From: an uncultured Eubacteriales bacterium
GTDB taxonomy: Bacteria; Bacillota; Clostridia; Christensenellales; Aristaeellaceae
NCBI GenBank assembly: GCA_902781095.1
Contig: CACZHW010000001.1
Span: forward strand, 124,001-188,000
DNA length: 64,000 nt
Direction of reading: 5' to 3'
A program made the translations under genes and the position numbers. Position 1 is the stretch's first letter, and every line of letters starts with the position of its first letter. Under the pieces are notes generated by a model. That model worked only from the letters and a program-made list of their open reading frames with translations. It ran no database searches and had not been told where the DNA came from. Below are positions 17,160 to 25,369 of this stretch, piece by piece.

Positions 17160-18527
17160 TCACATCTTGATGAAGCCCAGGACGTTGGCTACCGAGCTCA
17201 CCAGGATGATGGTCACGAACAGCGGGCAGGCCCAGCGGATCATGAAGCGGAAAACCGCCTTCCTGCGGAAGGGGGCGCCGCCCTGCTCCACCTCCTGCGC
17301 CACCCTGTCCACGCCCATGCGCCGGTTGACGAGCAGGCAGATGGCCAGCGCCGCGACGGGCATCATGACGGAATTGGTGAGGAAGTCGAAGAAATCCAGG
17401 AAGGGCATGCCCAGCAGCGTGACGCCGTCAAGCGGGCCGTACCCCAGGCAGGAGAGGGTCCCCAGCGCGATCATCACGGCGCCGACGACCAGCGTGGAGG
17501 CGGTGCGCCCCCAGCCGAACTGATCCGTGAAGGTGGAAACCGCGCTTTCCGTCAGCGCGATGGCGCTGGTCAGCGCCGCAAAGAGCACCAGCGCGAAGAA
17601 GAGGATGCTGATGACACGTCCGAAGCCCATGCCGGCGAAAATCCTGGGCATGGTGACGAACATGAGCGACGGTCCCGCCCCCAGCGCCTCCGGATCGCCG
17701 CCCGAGAACGCGAAGACGGCAGGGATGATCATGAGGCCGGCCAGCACCGCAATGCCCGTGTCAAAGAGCTCCACCTGCCGGGTGGAGACGTCGATGCTCA
17801 CATCCTCCTTCATGTACGAGCCGAAGGTGATGAGGATCCCCATGGCGATAGACAGCGAGTAGAACATCTGCCCCATGGCTGAGACGACCGTCATCAGCGA
17901 GAAGTTGGCTGCGTTGGGGATGAGGAAGTACCCGACGCCCGCCAGCGCACCGGGCCGCGTGACCGAGTAGCAGCAGATGACGAGCGCCAACACGACGAGG
18001 ACCGGCATCATCAGCCGGGATACGCGCTCAATGCCGTTCTCCACGCCCAGCAGGATGACCCCCAGCGTCAGCGCCGCAAAGACGCCGAACCAAAGTTCCG
18101 CCGACCAGCCGCCCGTGATGAACGCGGTGAAATAGCCGCCCTCCGCCAGCTGTGCGGTGGAACCCTTCAGGTATTCAAACAGATATTTGCATACCCATCC
18201 GCCGATGACGGAGTAGTACGGAACGATCAGGATGGGGATGAGCGCGTTGATCCATCCGCCGAGGCGCGACCACCCGGTGTCGCTGTAGGCGGCAAAGGCC
18301 CCGACGGGGCTCTTTTTCGTGGAGCGGCCGAGCGCCGTCTCCGCGATGATCATCGTATAACCGAAGGTCAGCACCAGCAGGATGTAGACAAGCAGAAAGA
18401 TGCCGCCGCCGTATTTGGCCGCCAGATACGGAAAACGCCAGATGTTGCCCAGGCCGACGGAAGCGCCGGCGGCAGAAAGGACGAAGCCCAGCTTCCCCGT
18501 AAAGCTGGCACGGTTGTTCTGAGACAT
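17160..18527 (-). CDS. Sodium-dependent transporter, SNF (neurotransmitter:sodium symporter) family
   Basis: 455 residues, about eleven to twelve membrane helices. The family fingerprint is at the N terminus: LSAAGASVGLGNIWRFPYL, with the unwound helix-1 residues that bind Na+ and substrate, then YGGGIFLLVYI and ETALGR. Bacterial members import amino acids (tyrosine, tryptophan, leucine); the substrate here cannot be read off. It follows sbcC by 42 nt and precedes the EamA gene by 38 nt, so it may be read from the sbcDC promoter. RBS AAAGGGG upstream. Confidence 0.93.
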   Translation of the reverse strand: MSQNNRASFTGKLGFVLSAAGASVGLGNIWRFPYLAAKYGGGIFLLVYILLVLTFGYTMIIAETALGRSTKKSPVGAFAAYSDTGWSRLGGWINALIPILIVPYYSVIGGWVCKYLFEYLKGSTAQLAEGGYFTAFITGGWSAELWFGVFAALTLGVILLGVENGIERVSRLMMPVLVVLALVICCYSVTRPGALAGVGYFLIPNAANFSLMTVVSAMGQMFYSLSIAMGILITFGSYMKEDVSIDVSTRQVELFDTGIAVLAGLMIIPAVFAFSGGDPEALGAGPSLMFVTMPRIFAGMGFGRVISILFFALVLFAALTSAIALTESAVSTFTDQFGWGRTASTLVVGAVMIALGTLSCLGYGPLDGVTLLGMPFLDFFDFLTNSVMMPVAALAICLLVNRRMGVDRVAQEVEQGGAPFRRKAVFRFMIRWACPLFVTIILVSSVANVLGFIKM

Positions 18528-18569
18528 TGGAAGAGACCCCTTTCAAATAATCAGTGTGGATGGTACCCG

Positions 18570-21500
18570 TCAGCTTCGCAGTTCCACGCGGCTGCCCGTT
18601 TCCGTCCGGCTGACGCGCAGCTGGCTTTCGATGCATTCTTCCAGCTTGACGACGTGTGAGATGATGCCGATCTGACACGATCCGCCCGCGATGGAGCGAA
18701 GCGTTTCCACCGCCGCGTCCAGCTCCCTGTCCGACAGGGTGCCGAATCCCTCGTCGATGAACATCGCGTCCACGCGCCGCACACCGGAGCGCCGCTGCAC
18801 CACGGAGGACAGGCCGAGCGCGAGCGCCAGGCTCGCCAGGAAGGATTCCCCGCCGGAAAGGGAGGCGGTATCCCGCGTCTCTCCCGTCAGCGCGTCCTCC
18901 ACGTCGATGAGCAGCCCGCCCTGCGCGTAGCCCTTCCGGGCTTCCCTGCGGTGGACGAGCGCGTACTGGCCGCCTGTCAGCTGGCGCAGATGCCGGTTGG
19001 CCTCCTCCAGGATGTCCCGGAAGATGTACGTGGTCATATACCGGCTGAAGCTCTGGTTCTGGATACTGGATCCTTTGTCCGACTTGACGGCGAGGCGGGC
19101 CAGCCGCGCCAGGCGGCCGGAAACCGCGTCCGTAGCGGCCAGACGGGCCTTCGCCTCCCGCACGGCGCGCAGCGCGGTTTCATGCTGCACCAGCAGCGCC
19201 ACCAGCGCCTTTTCGTCCCCCCTGCGTGCTTCCAGCTCTGCGGCCTTTGCGCCGCGTTCCGCCTCCAGCTGCGCCGTATCGACGCGTTCGGGGTGCGCTT
19301 TCGCCGCCTCTTCAGCCGTCCGCAGGGCACCCTCGCACTCGCTGACCTCACGCCTGTATGCCTCCAGCTTGCGCCTTGCCCTCTCCAGCCACGCCTCTCC
19401 GGCGTCCCCCGGCGGCAGGGCGGCGCGGTAAACGGCTTCGTCGCCAAACCCCGCGTCCGTCAGCGCCTGCCGGTAAGCCTGCGCCGTGCGGCTGACGGCT
19501 TCTGCAGCCCTGTCGCGGGCAACTCCAGCGCTGCTTTCCGCCGCCTGGGCCGCCTGGCAGGCCGCGTGCGCGTCTTTGTCCTCTTCCTGCGCGCTGCGGA
19601 TCCTTCCGTCGATTTCTTCGGCCTTTCGGCGCGCGCCCTCCAGGACGGTGCGAGCTTCCGCTTCATCCGCGCAGGAGAGCCGCTGCATCCCTTCCAGCGC
19701 GGCTGCGAGCGCTGCGGCGTCCTTCTCCGCCCCGCTCTTGCGAGAAAGAGCCTCGTCCAGCTTCTGCCGGTTCGCCTTTTCGGCCGCCGACAGGCTGTCC
19801 GCCGCCTTCTCCAGCGCCTGCTTGTCCTGCACGCGCCGTTCCGCCGCGTCCCGCGCCGCCAGCGCCTTCGCCTTCGCTTCCGCCGCGCCGGCCGCGGCAC
19901 GCTCCAGTTCTCCCGCGCACAGCGCATCAAAGTCGGCCGGCAGCCCCAGCGCTTCCGCCGCGCTTTGCGCGCGCTGCCTCAGCGTTTCAAAGGCAGCCGT
20001 CGCCGTGTCCATGGCTCTGCGCCGCTTGGTCTCCCGCTGCTCGGCTTCCTTCTTCTGCGCTTCCATGCGGTCCAGGTCCTCCGCCGTCGGCGCGCCCGGC
20101 TCCGGCTTGGCAAAATCGAAGGGATCTGCAGCCGTGTACACCGCGTGACAGACGGGGCATTTCACCCGCCCGGTTTTCCGAAGCTTCTCCTCCGTCCGCT
20201 GCCCGATGATGCCCGACTGCGCCTTCAAAAACGCGTCGTTCAGGCTGCCGTACAGGGTGCGGAGCCTGTTTGCCTCCGCCGTCGCCGCGTTGCACGCTTC
20301 CGTCTCCCGTGCGGCCTCCCTGCGCCGCCGCGCAGCCAGTTTCACGATGGAAGCGAGCCCGTCGCTTCCGTTCAGCCTTTCCAGTCGCTCCCGGGCCGCC
20401 TGGAAAGCCCGGTCCGCCGTGATTTTCTCATTCTCGGCTTCCCGCAGACAAGACAGCTTCTCCTTCGTCTGCCGCAGTTTCTCCTCTGTCTCCTCCTGAG
20501 TCTTCCGCAGCCGCAGGCACTCTTCCTCCGCCGCAGCGCATTCCTCTTGGGCCCGCAGCAGTTGCTCCCGCTTGCGGCTCCGCTCCCGGTACACAGGCAG
20601 ATCCTTTTCGATCTGCTCCGCCCGGGCGCGCTGGGCGTCCGCCTCCGGCCGCTGTTTTTCCGCTTCCGCGGCGGTTTTTTCGGCCGCGGCCGCGCGCTCC
20701 CGCGCCTGTGCCGTCCGCGCCCTGCTGCCAAGGAGCTCCTGCTGCGCCGCGTCGCAATCGGCCTGCGCCGCGTGCAGCGCGTCCTCTGCAGGCCGAACCG
20801 CGTGCAGCGCCAGCTGGGCGCGCTGCTCCCGCTCCGAGAGCGCCGCCATCTCGTCTGAGCGCGCGCCCAGCTCCGCACGGCGTGCGCGCGCCGCTTCCAG
20901 CGCGTCCAGCGTGCGGTTGATCTGCTGCGCCTGGGCGAGGCGCCCGCCCAGTTCCCGCTCCTGCTTTTCCTTTTCTGCAATCTCCGCCTCCAGCGTGCGG
21001 CTTTCTTCCCGTTCCGCCCCGCACAGCGCTTCCAGGTTCTCCAGCAGGCGGTCGTTGTGCGCGTCCAGCTGCGCCCGCCGTTCCGCGTCCCACTCCTCCG
21101 GGAAGGGGAAGACGGACGGCTCCATCACCTGCGCAATCCGGCTCTGGTCCTCAGCCCGCCGGCGTTCCATCACCCGGTCCGCCCGCTCCAGCAGCTGTTC
21201 GTAGCGCTGGTACAGCGAAAGCGAATCCTCAAAGAGCTTCTCAAGGATCGCGCCGCGCCCTTTCTCGTCCTTCAGAAAGGCGCGGAACTCCCCCTGGGCC
21301 AGCATCGCGATCTTGCGGAACTGGTCCGCCGTAACCCCGGTCAGCTCTTCAATCTTCCTGGTGACGGCCTCCGCCTTCTCGATGGGGATCAGTTCCCCGC
21401 CTTCAAGGGTCGCGCTGACCTTGGGCGCCTCCTCGTAGGTCCCCGTTGCACGCGATTTGGTGAAGTGCAGCCTCCGCTCCACGGTGTATTCGCGCCCGTT

Positions 21501-21749
21501 CTGCAGGAAGCACAGCCTCACGGCGGTGTCCTCCGATTTCGGGCAGTGGTCGCTGTGCATCATGCCCGGTTTGCGGTCCGCGCCGCTCGCCTCGCCGTAG
21601 AGCGCGAAGACGATCGCGTCGAAAACCGTCGTTTTGCCCGCGCCGGTATCCCCAGCAACCAGGTAGAGCTGAGGATCCAGCCGCGTAAAATCGACCGTCC
21701 CCTGCGCAAAGGAGCCGAAGGCCTGCATCTCCAGTCTGACAGGTCTCAT
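18570..21749 (-). CDS. sbcC: SbcC exonuclease subunit, SMC-like ATPase (Rad50 homologue)
   Basis: 1059 residues. ATPase subunit of the SbcCD nuclease that trims DNA ends and cleaves hairpins. Walker A GDTGAGKTT (33-41) is followed by Q-loop region MLAQGEFRAFLKD, long coiled coils, and a zinc hook CPVC near residue 530, the mid-point as expected. A second coiled coil, the ABC signature SLSGGESFLASLALALGLS near 960 and Walker B MFIDEGFG near 995 complete it. Its start overlaps the sbcD stop by ATGA. Confidence 0.97.
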   Translation of the reverse strand: MRPVRLEMQAFGSFAQGTVDFTRLDPQLYLVAGDTGAGKTTVFDAIVFALYGEASGADRKPGMMHSDHCPKSEDTAVRLCFLQNGREYTVERRLHFTKSRATGTYEEAPKVSATLEGGELIPIEKAEAVTRKIEELTGVTADQFRKIAMLAQGEFRAFLKDEKGRGAILEKLFEDSLSLYQRYEQLLERADRVMERRRAEDQSRIAQVMEPSVFPFPEEWDAERRAQLDAHNDRLLENLEALCGAEREESRTLEAEIAEKEKQERELGGRLAQAQQINRTLDALEAARARRAELGARSDEMAALSEREQRAQLALHAVRPAEDALHAAQADCDAAQQELLGSRARTAQARERAAAAEKTAAEAEKQRPEADAQRARAEQIEKDLPVYRERSRKREQLLRAQEECAAAEEECLRLRKTQEETEEKLRQTKEKLSCLREAENEKITADRAFQAARERLERLNGSDGLASIVKLAARRRREAARETEACNAATAEANRLRTLYGSLNDAFLKAQSGIIGQRTEEKLRKTGRVKCPVCHAVYTAADPFDFAKPEPGAPTAEDLDRMEAQKKEAEQRETKRRRAMDTATAAFETLRQRAQSAAEALGLPADFDALCAGELERAAAGAAEAKAKALAARDAAERRVQDKQALEKAADSLSAAEKANRQKLDEALSRKSGAEKDAAALAAALEGMQRLSCADEAEARTVLEGARRKAEEIDGRIRSAQEEDKDAHAACQAAQAAESSAGVARDRAAEAVSRTAQAYRQALTDAGFGDEAVYRAALPPGDAGEAWLERARRKLEAYRREVSECEGALRTAEEAAKAHPERVDTAQLEAERGAKAAELEARRGDEKALVALLVQHETALRAVREAKARLAATDAVSGRLARLARLAVKSDKGSSIQNQSFSRYMTTYIFRDILEEANRHLRQLTGGQYALVHRREARKGYAQGGLLIDVEDALTGETRDTASLSGGESFLASLALALGLSSVVQRRSGVRRVDAMFIDEGFGTLSDRELDAAVETLRSIAGGSCQIGIISHVVKLEECIESQLRVSRTETGSRVELRS

Positions 21750-23005
21750 GCCGCTCCCCCCTCTCCCGCGCGTTCCGCCAGCAGCTGCGCGGCTCTGTCC
21801 AGCGCAGCCTCGTCCGGGGCGCCGCCGGCTTCCTCCAGCAGGGCGGCCGCCTCCAGCGCGATGCGCTGCTCGTCCTCGTCCATCGGCCTGTCCGGATACT
21901 GTTCCTCGTAATACTCAAAAAAGGCTTCCGCCAGGGGCTTGTCCTCCTGTGCCGCCTTTTCGGCGGTATCCGCGAGGGCGCTCCGGTTAAAGATGCGCTG
22001 CAGCTCCGCGATGCGGCTGCCCTTCTCCGCCAGCGCCGCCTCCAGGCTCTCCCGGGCGTTTTGCGGCAGGATCTCATCCTCCAGCAGCACGCGCACGTAT
22101 TCGTTTCGGCGCGGATCTGTCCGCTCCGCCTCCAGGATGTCCGAAAGCCGTCCGCGGATCGTACGCAGCGGATGCAGCGGCGCTGTCCCGATGCGCCGCA
22201 GCCGGACCGCTTCCCCCTTCGCGCCCAGTTCCACCACGAGGATTCCCAGCCGGCCGTTGCCCTCGTCCGTTTCCCCTGCCTCGCTGAAGTGATAGCACAG
22301 CGGTGCGCCCGCGTAGCGCACCGTGTCCCTGCCGACCTTCTGCGGCCTGTGGATATGCCCCAGCGCGACGTAATCGAAGATGCCGAAGCCCGCCTTCCCG
22401 GCGTCGATCTGGCCGATGCCGCCGATGCTGGTTTCGCTCCCGCCGCGCTCCGGTTCCGTCTCGCCGTCCGTCACGAACTGGTGTGCGACGAGCACATTGC
22501 GCACGCCTTCGTCGATTTCCTGCGCCCCGAGCAGCGCCGCGGCGGCTTCCGTGTAGGTGCGCAGATTCTCCTCTGACAGGGTTTCCTTGACCAGCAGCGG
22601 AAAGAAGTAGGGCATCAGCCAGAAGACGACCTTCCCGAACCCGTCCTCCAGTTCGACCCGCGGCAGCGCCCTTTCGATGCGCCCCGCCGCGTAGAGCCCC
22701 TGCTTCTTCAGCAGGCCGGACAGGTATCCCACGTTCTCCCCGGAATCGTGGTTCCCCGCAATCATCAGGACTTTCGTGCGCCCGGCCAGTTCCGTCAAAA
22801 ACCACGAGGCCAGCGCTCTCGCCTCTGCCCCAGGCTGGCTGCGGTCAAACACGTCGCCCGCGATCAGGACGCAGTCCGGCCGCTCGGCCTCCACGGCCGC
22901 AAGGCACTGCCGGCACCAGTATTCCTGGCTGCCGTCCTTCTCCGACAGCGGAATACCGCCCAGCTGCTTGCCGAAGTGCAAATCGGCAAGATGGAAAAAC
23001 TTCAT
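21746..23005 (-). CDS. sbcD: SbcD exonuclease subunit, calcineurin-like phosphoesterase (Mre11 homologue)
   Basis: 419 residues. Metal-binding motifs in order: DLHFGK (D8, H10), GDVFDR (D51), GNHDS (84-88), VAHQFV and GHIHRPQ. A C-terminal region then contacts SbcC. Works with the overlapping sbcC as a double-strand and hairpin nuclease in DNA repair. GAGGGGATCCAG precedes the start. The multi-hairpin repeat sits just upstream. Confidence 0.97.
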   Translation of the reverse strand: MKFFHLADLHFGKQLGGIPLSEKDGSQEYWCRQCLAAVEAERPDCVLIAGDVFDRSQPGAEARALASWFLTELAGRTKVLMIAGNHDSGENVGYLSGLLKKQGLYAAGRIERALPRVELEDGFGKVVFWLMPYFFPLLVKETLSEENLRTYTEAAAALLGAQEIDEGVRNVLVAHQFVTDGETEPERGGSETSIGGIGQIDAGKAGFGIFDYVALGHIHRPQKVGRDTVRYAGAPLCYHFSEAGETDEGNGRLGILVVELGAKGEAVRLRRIGTAPLHPLRTIRGRLSDILEAERTDPRRNEYVRVLLEDEILPQNARESLEAALAEKGSRIAELQRIFNRSALADTAEKAAQEDKPLAEAFFEYYEEQYPDRPMDEDEQRIALEAAALLEEAGGAPDEAALDRAAQLLAERAGEGGAA

Positions 23006-23061
23006 CTGGATCCCCTCATTCTCTCTTTGTTGCCAAGGGTGTGTGGGAAAAGCATACTGTG

Positions 23062-23182
23062 CCCTCTCAGTCAGCCCGCAAGAGCTGTCAGCTCCCCCAG
23101 AGGGGGAGCCAGGCCTCAGAAAGCTTCACAGTCGTCCTTGCCTCCCCTGAAAGGGGAGGGGACCGTTCGCTCTGCGAATGGT
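23062..23182. repeat. Multi-hairpin intergenic repeat (MITE-like)
   Basis: Three hairpins in series: GCTCCCCCA/G/AGGGGGAGC around 23091-23109, CCTCCCC-TGAAA-GGGGAGG at 23141-23159, and ACCGTTCGC-TCT-GCGAATGGT at 23162-23182, with lead-in CCTCTCAGTCAGC at 23063. The order and sequences match a kind of short dispersed repeat that I recall from many gut Clostridia genomes. It lies between the divergently unrelated 3' end of the CotH-like gene and the 5' side of sbcD. No coding capacity. Confidence 0.65.
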
Positions 23183-23220
23183 GGAAGGGAACCTGCACCC
23201 GCCGCGGTGGATGCGGTTCC

Positions 23221-24873
23221 TCACCACTTGCTGTCGAGGAAGGCGACCCGGTCGCGGATCCACTGCGTCAGCGTTTCGATGTTCTCTGCGTAGGTCGCGC
23301 CGGTCTTGACGGCACGGTTGGAGGCGTTAAAGATGTTCCAGCGTTTGAAATTCATCTGGGCCGAGGCGTCCATCTCCGCCGCCAGCTCGGAGAGCGGCGC
23401 GACGGGGCATCCGTCCCACGGCGCGAGATCGCCGGTCAGCACCTGCAGCATCGGCCGGTAGACCGCCGTCCACGTGGCGGAGACCTCCGCGGCAAAGTCG
23501 TCTCGGTGGGCCATTGCCGCCCACCATCCGTGTTCGGAGACGATACCGCCCACCGTCAGCCCCTCCGGCGCGGCGATATCCAGCCGTCCTTCGCCTGCGT
23601 AGTTGCCCCAGGCGGAATCGTAGTCCCAGACGGGGCCCGCGTACAGCAGCGGGTCGACGTCGTCGCTGTCCTTGTAGAAAAACTGACTGCTCTTGTTCCC
23701 GTCGTAGTTCTTGCTGATCTCCTCGACCATGTACTTGCGCACGAGGGACTCCCTGTCCGCCAGCTCGGTGTAGTGGCGGCCGGTCTGGGCATCCGTCCCG
23801 TCCTTCGAGAAGATCGCGCGTTCGAAGCTGTTCAGCAGGCTGCTCACGTACTCGCCCTGCGCCATCGTCATGTATTCCGGCGATTTGACGACGATGCTCT
23901 GTCCCCTTCCCGTCACCACGCCGCTGGCCTCGTCCGGGTAGCGCTTGTCGTACTCCAGCTCCAGCAGGTAGCCGCCGGTCACGTCCTCCGGCTCCTGCGG
24001 CCAGACGACGCCTTTGTACGTCCCTTTCTCAGCTTTCCGGGACCCGTACGCGGAGGGGACGACCTCCCTTTCCGCCAGCTCCGGGTTGGCCGCCTCAATC
24101 ATCTCCTCCGCGTCCAGGACGTCCACGCTGCCGGAGGAGACCGTCACCTTGTTGCACAGCAGGTAGCAGCCCAGATACTCGCCGTTGACGAAAAGGTCGA
24201 CGGCCCTGGAGCCCGGGGTGTAGCGAAGGCCCGCGCCCCGGGCCAGGTCGAAGGTGATGCGGTTGCGCAGCAGGGAGTTCTCATGCTGGTTGGCAAGCAG
24301 GATAAACTTCTTCTGCGCCGACAGCCCCAGGATATCCGTCTTGTTCTTGAACTGGATCTGGTAGCTCTTCTTTTTGAACTGATAGGTGGCGTTCCCATGC
24401 CCCTTCATGTTCTTGAGCGCCCCGCTCCAGAGCACGTCTCCGCCCGCGGAGAGCGCCAGCAGGTCCGCCTTCTCCTTGTGGTCCTTGTCCGCCTGCACGC
24501 GTGCCAGGCCCCCCTTCTCCGTGGTCAGGTGCAGGGCTGGCAGGCAGCCCGCCATCACGTGGATGGTGTCCGTGTACTTGCCCTGGACAGTATGGAGCGT
24601 CTCCCCGCCCGACAGAGTGAAGGTCGCGCCTGTCTTCAGCGAATCCTTCTCCGTCTTCAGCGTGACGCTGTCCTTCATTTCCAGCGTGAGCGGCGTGCCT
24701 TTCATATACGCCGGCAGAAAGAGGTACCAGCCGAAGCTCGCCGTTTTGATGGAAGAGACCTCCGCGCCCACACCGTCCGCGCGCCGCACGGTAAAGGTCT
24801 CCGCGCCGGCCGCAGTGCAGGTTGCAAGCAACAGCGCCAGAAACAGTAAACCGGTCCGTTTCAATCCTTTCAT
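23221..24873 (-). CDS. Secreted CotH-kinase family protein
   Basis: 550 residues with a signal peptide (about 1-24, ending TAAGA). The CotH region shows MKGHGNATYQFKKKSYQIQF (the G-N-S/T with KK/Y element), LANQHENSLLRNRITFDLA, VNGEYLGCYLL and VWDYDSAWGN, which correspond to the atypical kinase core of spore-coat CotH. Secreted bacterial CotH-like proteins may phosphorylate surface proteins or bind matrix; the target is unknown. An Ig-like region occupies residues 25-150. Monocistronic, with its own promoter at 24921-24950. Confidence 0.85.
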   Translation of the reverse strand: MKGLKRTGLLFLALLLATCTAAGAETFTVRRADGVGAEVSSIKTASFGWYLFLPAYMKGTPLTLEMKDSVTLKTEKDSLKTGATFTLSGGETLHTVQGKYTDTIHVMAGCLPALHLTTEKGGLARVQADKDHKEKADLLALSAGGDVLWSGALKNMKGHGNATYQFKKKSYQIQFKNKTDILGLSAQKKFILLANQHENSLLRNRITFDLARGAGLRYTPGSRAVDLFVNGEYLGCYLLCNKVTVSSGSVDVLDAEEMIEAANPELAEREVVPSAYGSRKAEKGTYKGVVWPQEPEDVTGGYLLELEYDKRYPDEASGVVTGRGQSIVVKSPEYMTMAQGEYVSSLLNSFERAIFSKDGTDAQTGRHYTELADRESLVRKYMVEEISKNYDGNKSSQFFYKDSDDVDPLLYAGPVWDYDSAWGNYAGEGRLDIAAPEGLTVGGIVSEHGWWAAMAHRDDFAAEVSATWTAVYRPMLQVLTGDLAPWDGCPVAPLSELAAEMDASAQMNFKRWNIFNASNRAVKTGATYAENIETLTQWIRDRVAFLDSKW

Positions 24874-24920
24874 CCGTCATCCGTCCTTCCCGCCGCGCCC
24901 CCTCAGCAGCTCTTTTATGC

Positions 24921-24950
24921 AGTATAGCACCTGCCGGCGAAGTCGGGCAA
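24921..24950 (-). promoter_or_regulatory. Extended -10 promoter for the CotH-like gene
   Basis: TTGCCC (24950-24945), 18-nt spacer, TATACT (24926-24921) with a TGC just before it (extended -10). It lies 48 nt before the start codon. Confidence 0.55.
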
Positions 24951-25005
24951 GATTTCTCCCTCTTTTCCGTCCCTTCGGGTGATCCGGTCTGCGCCCTCCC
25001 CTTGC

Positions 25006-25017
25006 ATTTGTACAAAT
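25006..25017. other. 12-bp palindrome upstream of the riboswitch promoter
   Basis: ATTTGTACAAAT is a perfect palindrome 23 nt before the -35 box at 25040. It could be a transcription factor site for the riboswitch operon. Nothing else was seen between 24951 and 25039. Confidence 0.35.
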
Positions 25018-25039
25018 TACAACTTTACGGCATTATCTA

Positions 25040-25068
25040 TTGACACATGACAAACCACACGTTATAAT
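25040..25068 (+). promoter_or_regulatory. Consensus SigA promoter of the lysine-riboswitch operon
   Basis: TTGACA (25040-25045) and TATAAT (25063-25068), both perfect, 17 nt apart. The predicted start near 25075 leaves about 10 nt before the riboswitch P1 helix. Confidence 0.92.
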
Positions 25069-25085
25069 GCGTGCAATCGAATCAG

Positions 25086-25254
25086 CAATAGAGGCGCGGG
25101 GCTCATGAGTACGGGTGCGCGAGATCGTGCAGTCGCCTGAGTTCACCCGGGAAGGGAGCTCCGCCGAAACCGCAGGGCCGGCACAGGCCCGCGAGTTGGG
25201 ATGCAACCGAACAGGCTGCAGACTCCTACATTTGCAAATGTAGAGGAGCTATTG
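25086..25254 (+). ncRNA. Lysine riboswitch (L box)
   Basis: P1 closes perfectly: CAATAG (25086-25091) / CTATTG (25249-25254). P2 pairs GCGGGGCTC (25096-25104) with GAGCTCCGC (25156-25164). Conserved core pieces are all present in L-box order: AGAGGCGCG, GAGTA at 25107, GGGAAGGG at 25149, CCGCCGAAA at 25161, GTTGGG, AGGCTGCAGACTCC, and a P5 hairpin built on the palindrome CTACATTTGCAAATGTAG (25226-25243). The layout parallels B. subtilis lysC. It should repress the operon when lysine is abundant. Alternatives such as cobalamin or SAM elements do not fit the core. Confidence 0.88.
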
Positions 25255-25271
25255 ACTCAAAAGGCATTTTG

Positions 25272-25297
25272 GGGGCAGTGGTTTCTACCGCTGCCCC
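25272..25297 (+). terminator. Riboswitch expression-platform hairpin (likely attenuator)
   Basis: 10-bp stem GGGGCAGTGG / CCGCTGCCCC with a 6-nt loop, followed by TTGCATTTG. The T run is interrupted, so it may be a modest terminator. It lies 17 nt after P1, where an L-box terminator is expected. Confidence 0.6.
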
Positions 25298-25322
25298 TTG
25301 CATTTGCCGCCGGTATCAATAA

Positions 25323-25361
25323 ACCTCTCGCCTGCTGATCGACATCAACATCAAGAGAGGT
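25323..25361 (+). promoter_or_regulatory. Hairpin that can hide the AGCS Shine-Dalgarno sequence
   Basis: ACCTCTC (25323-25329) can pair with GAGAGGT (25355-25361), which is the ribosome binding site of the ATG at 25370. The stem ends in GTTTTT, so it could act at translation, at termination, or both. Confidence 0.5.
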
Positions 25362-25369
25362 GTTTTTGT

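Noticed and set aside
25298..25369. An N-terminal extension of the AGCS protein
   Set aside because: It would be translated from inside the attenuator tail, has no RBS, and the symporter begins naturally at 25370.
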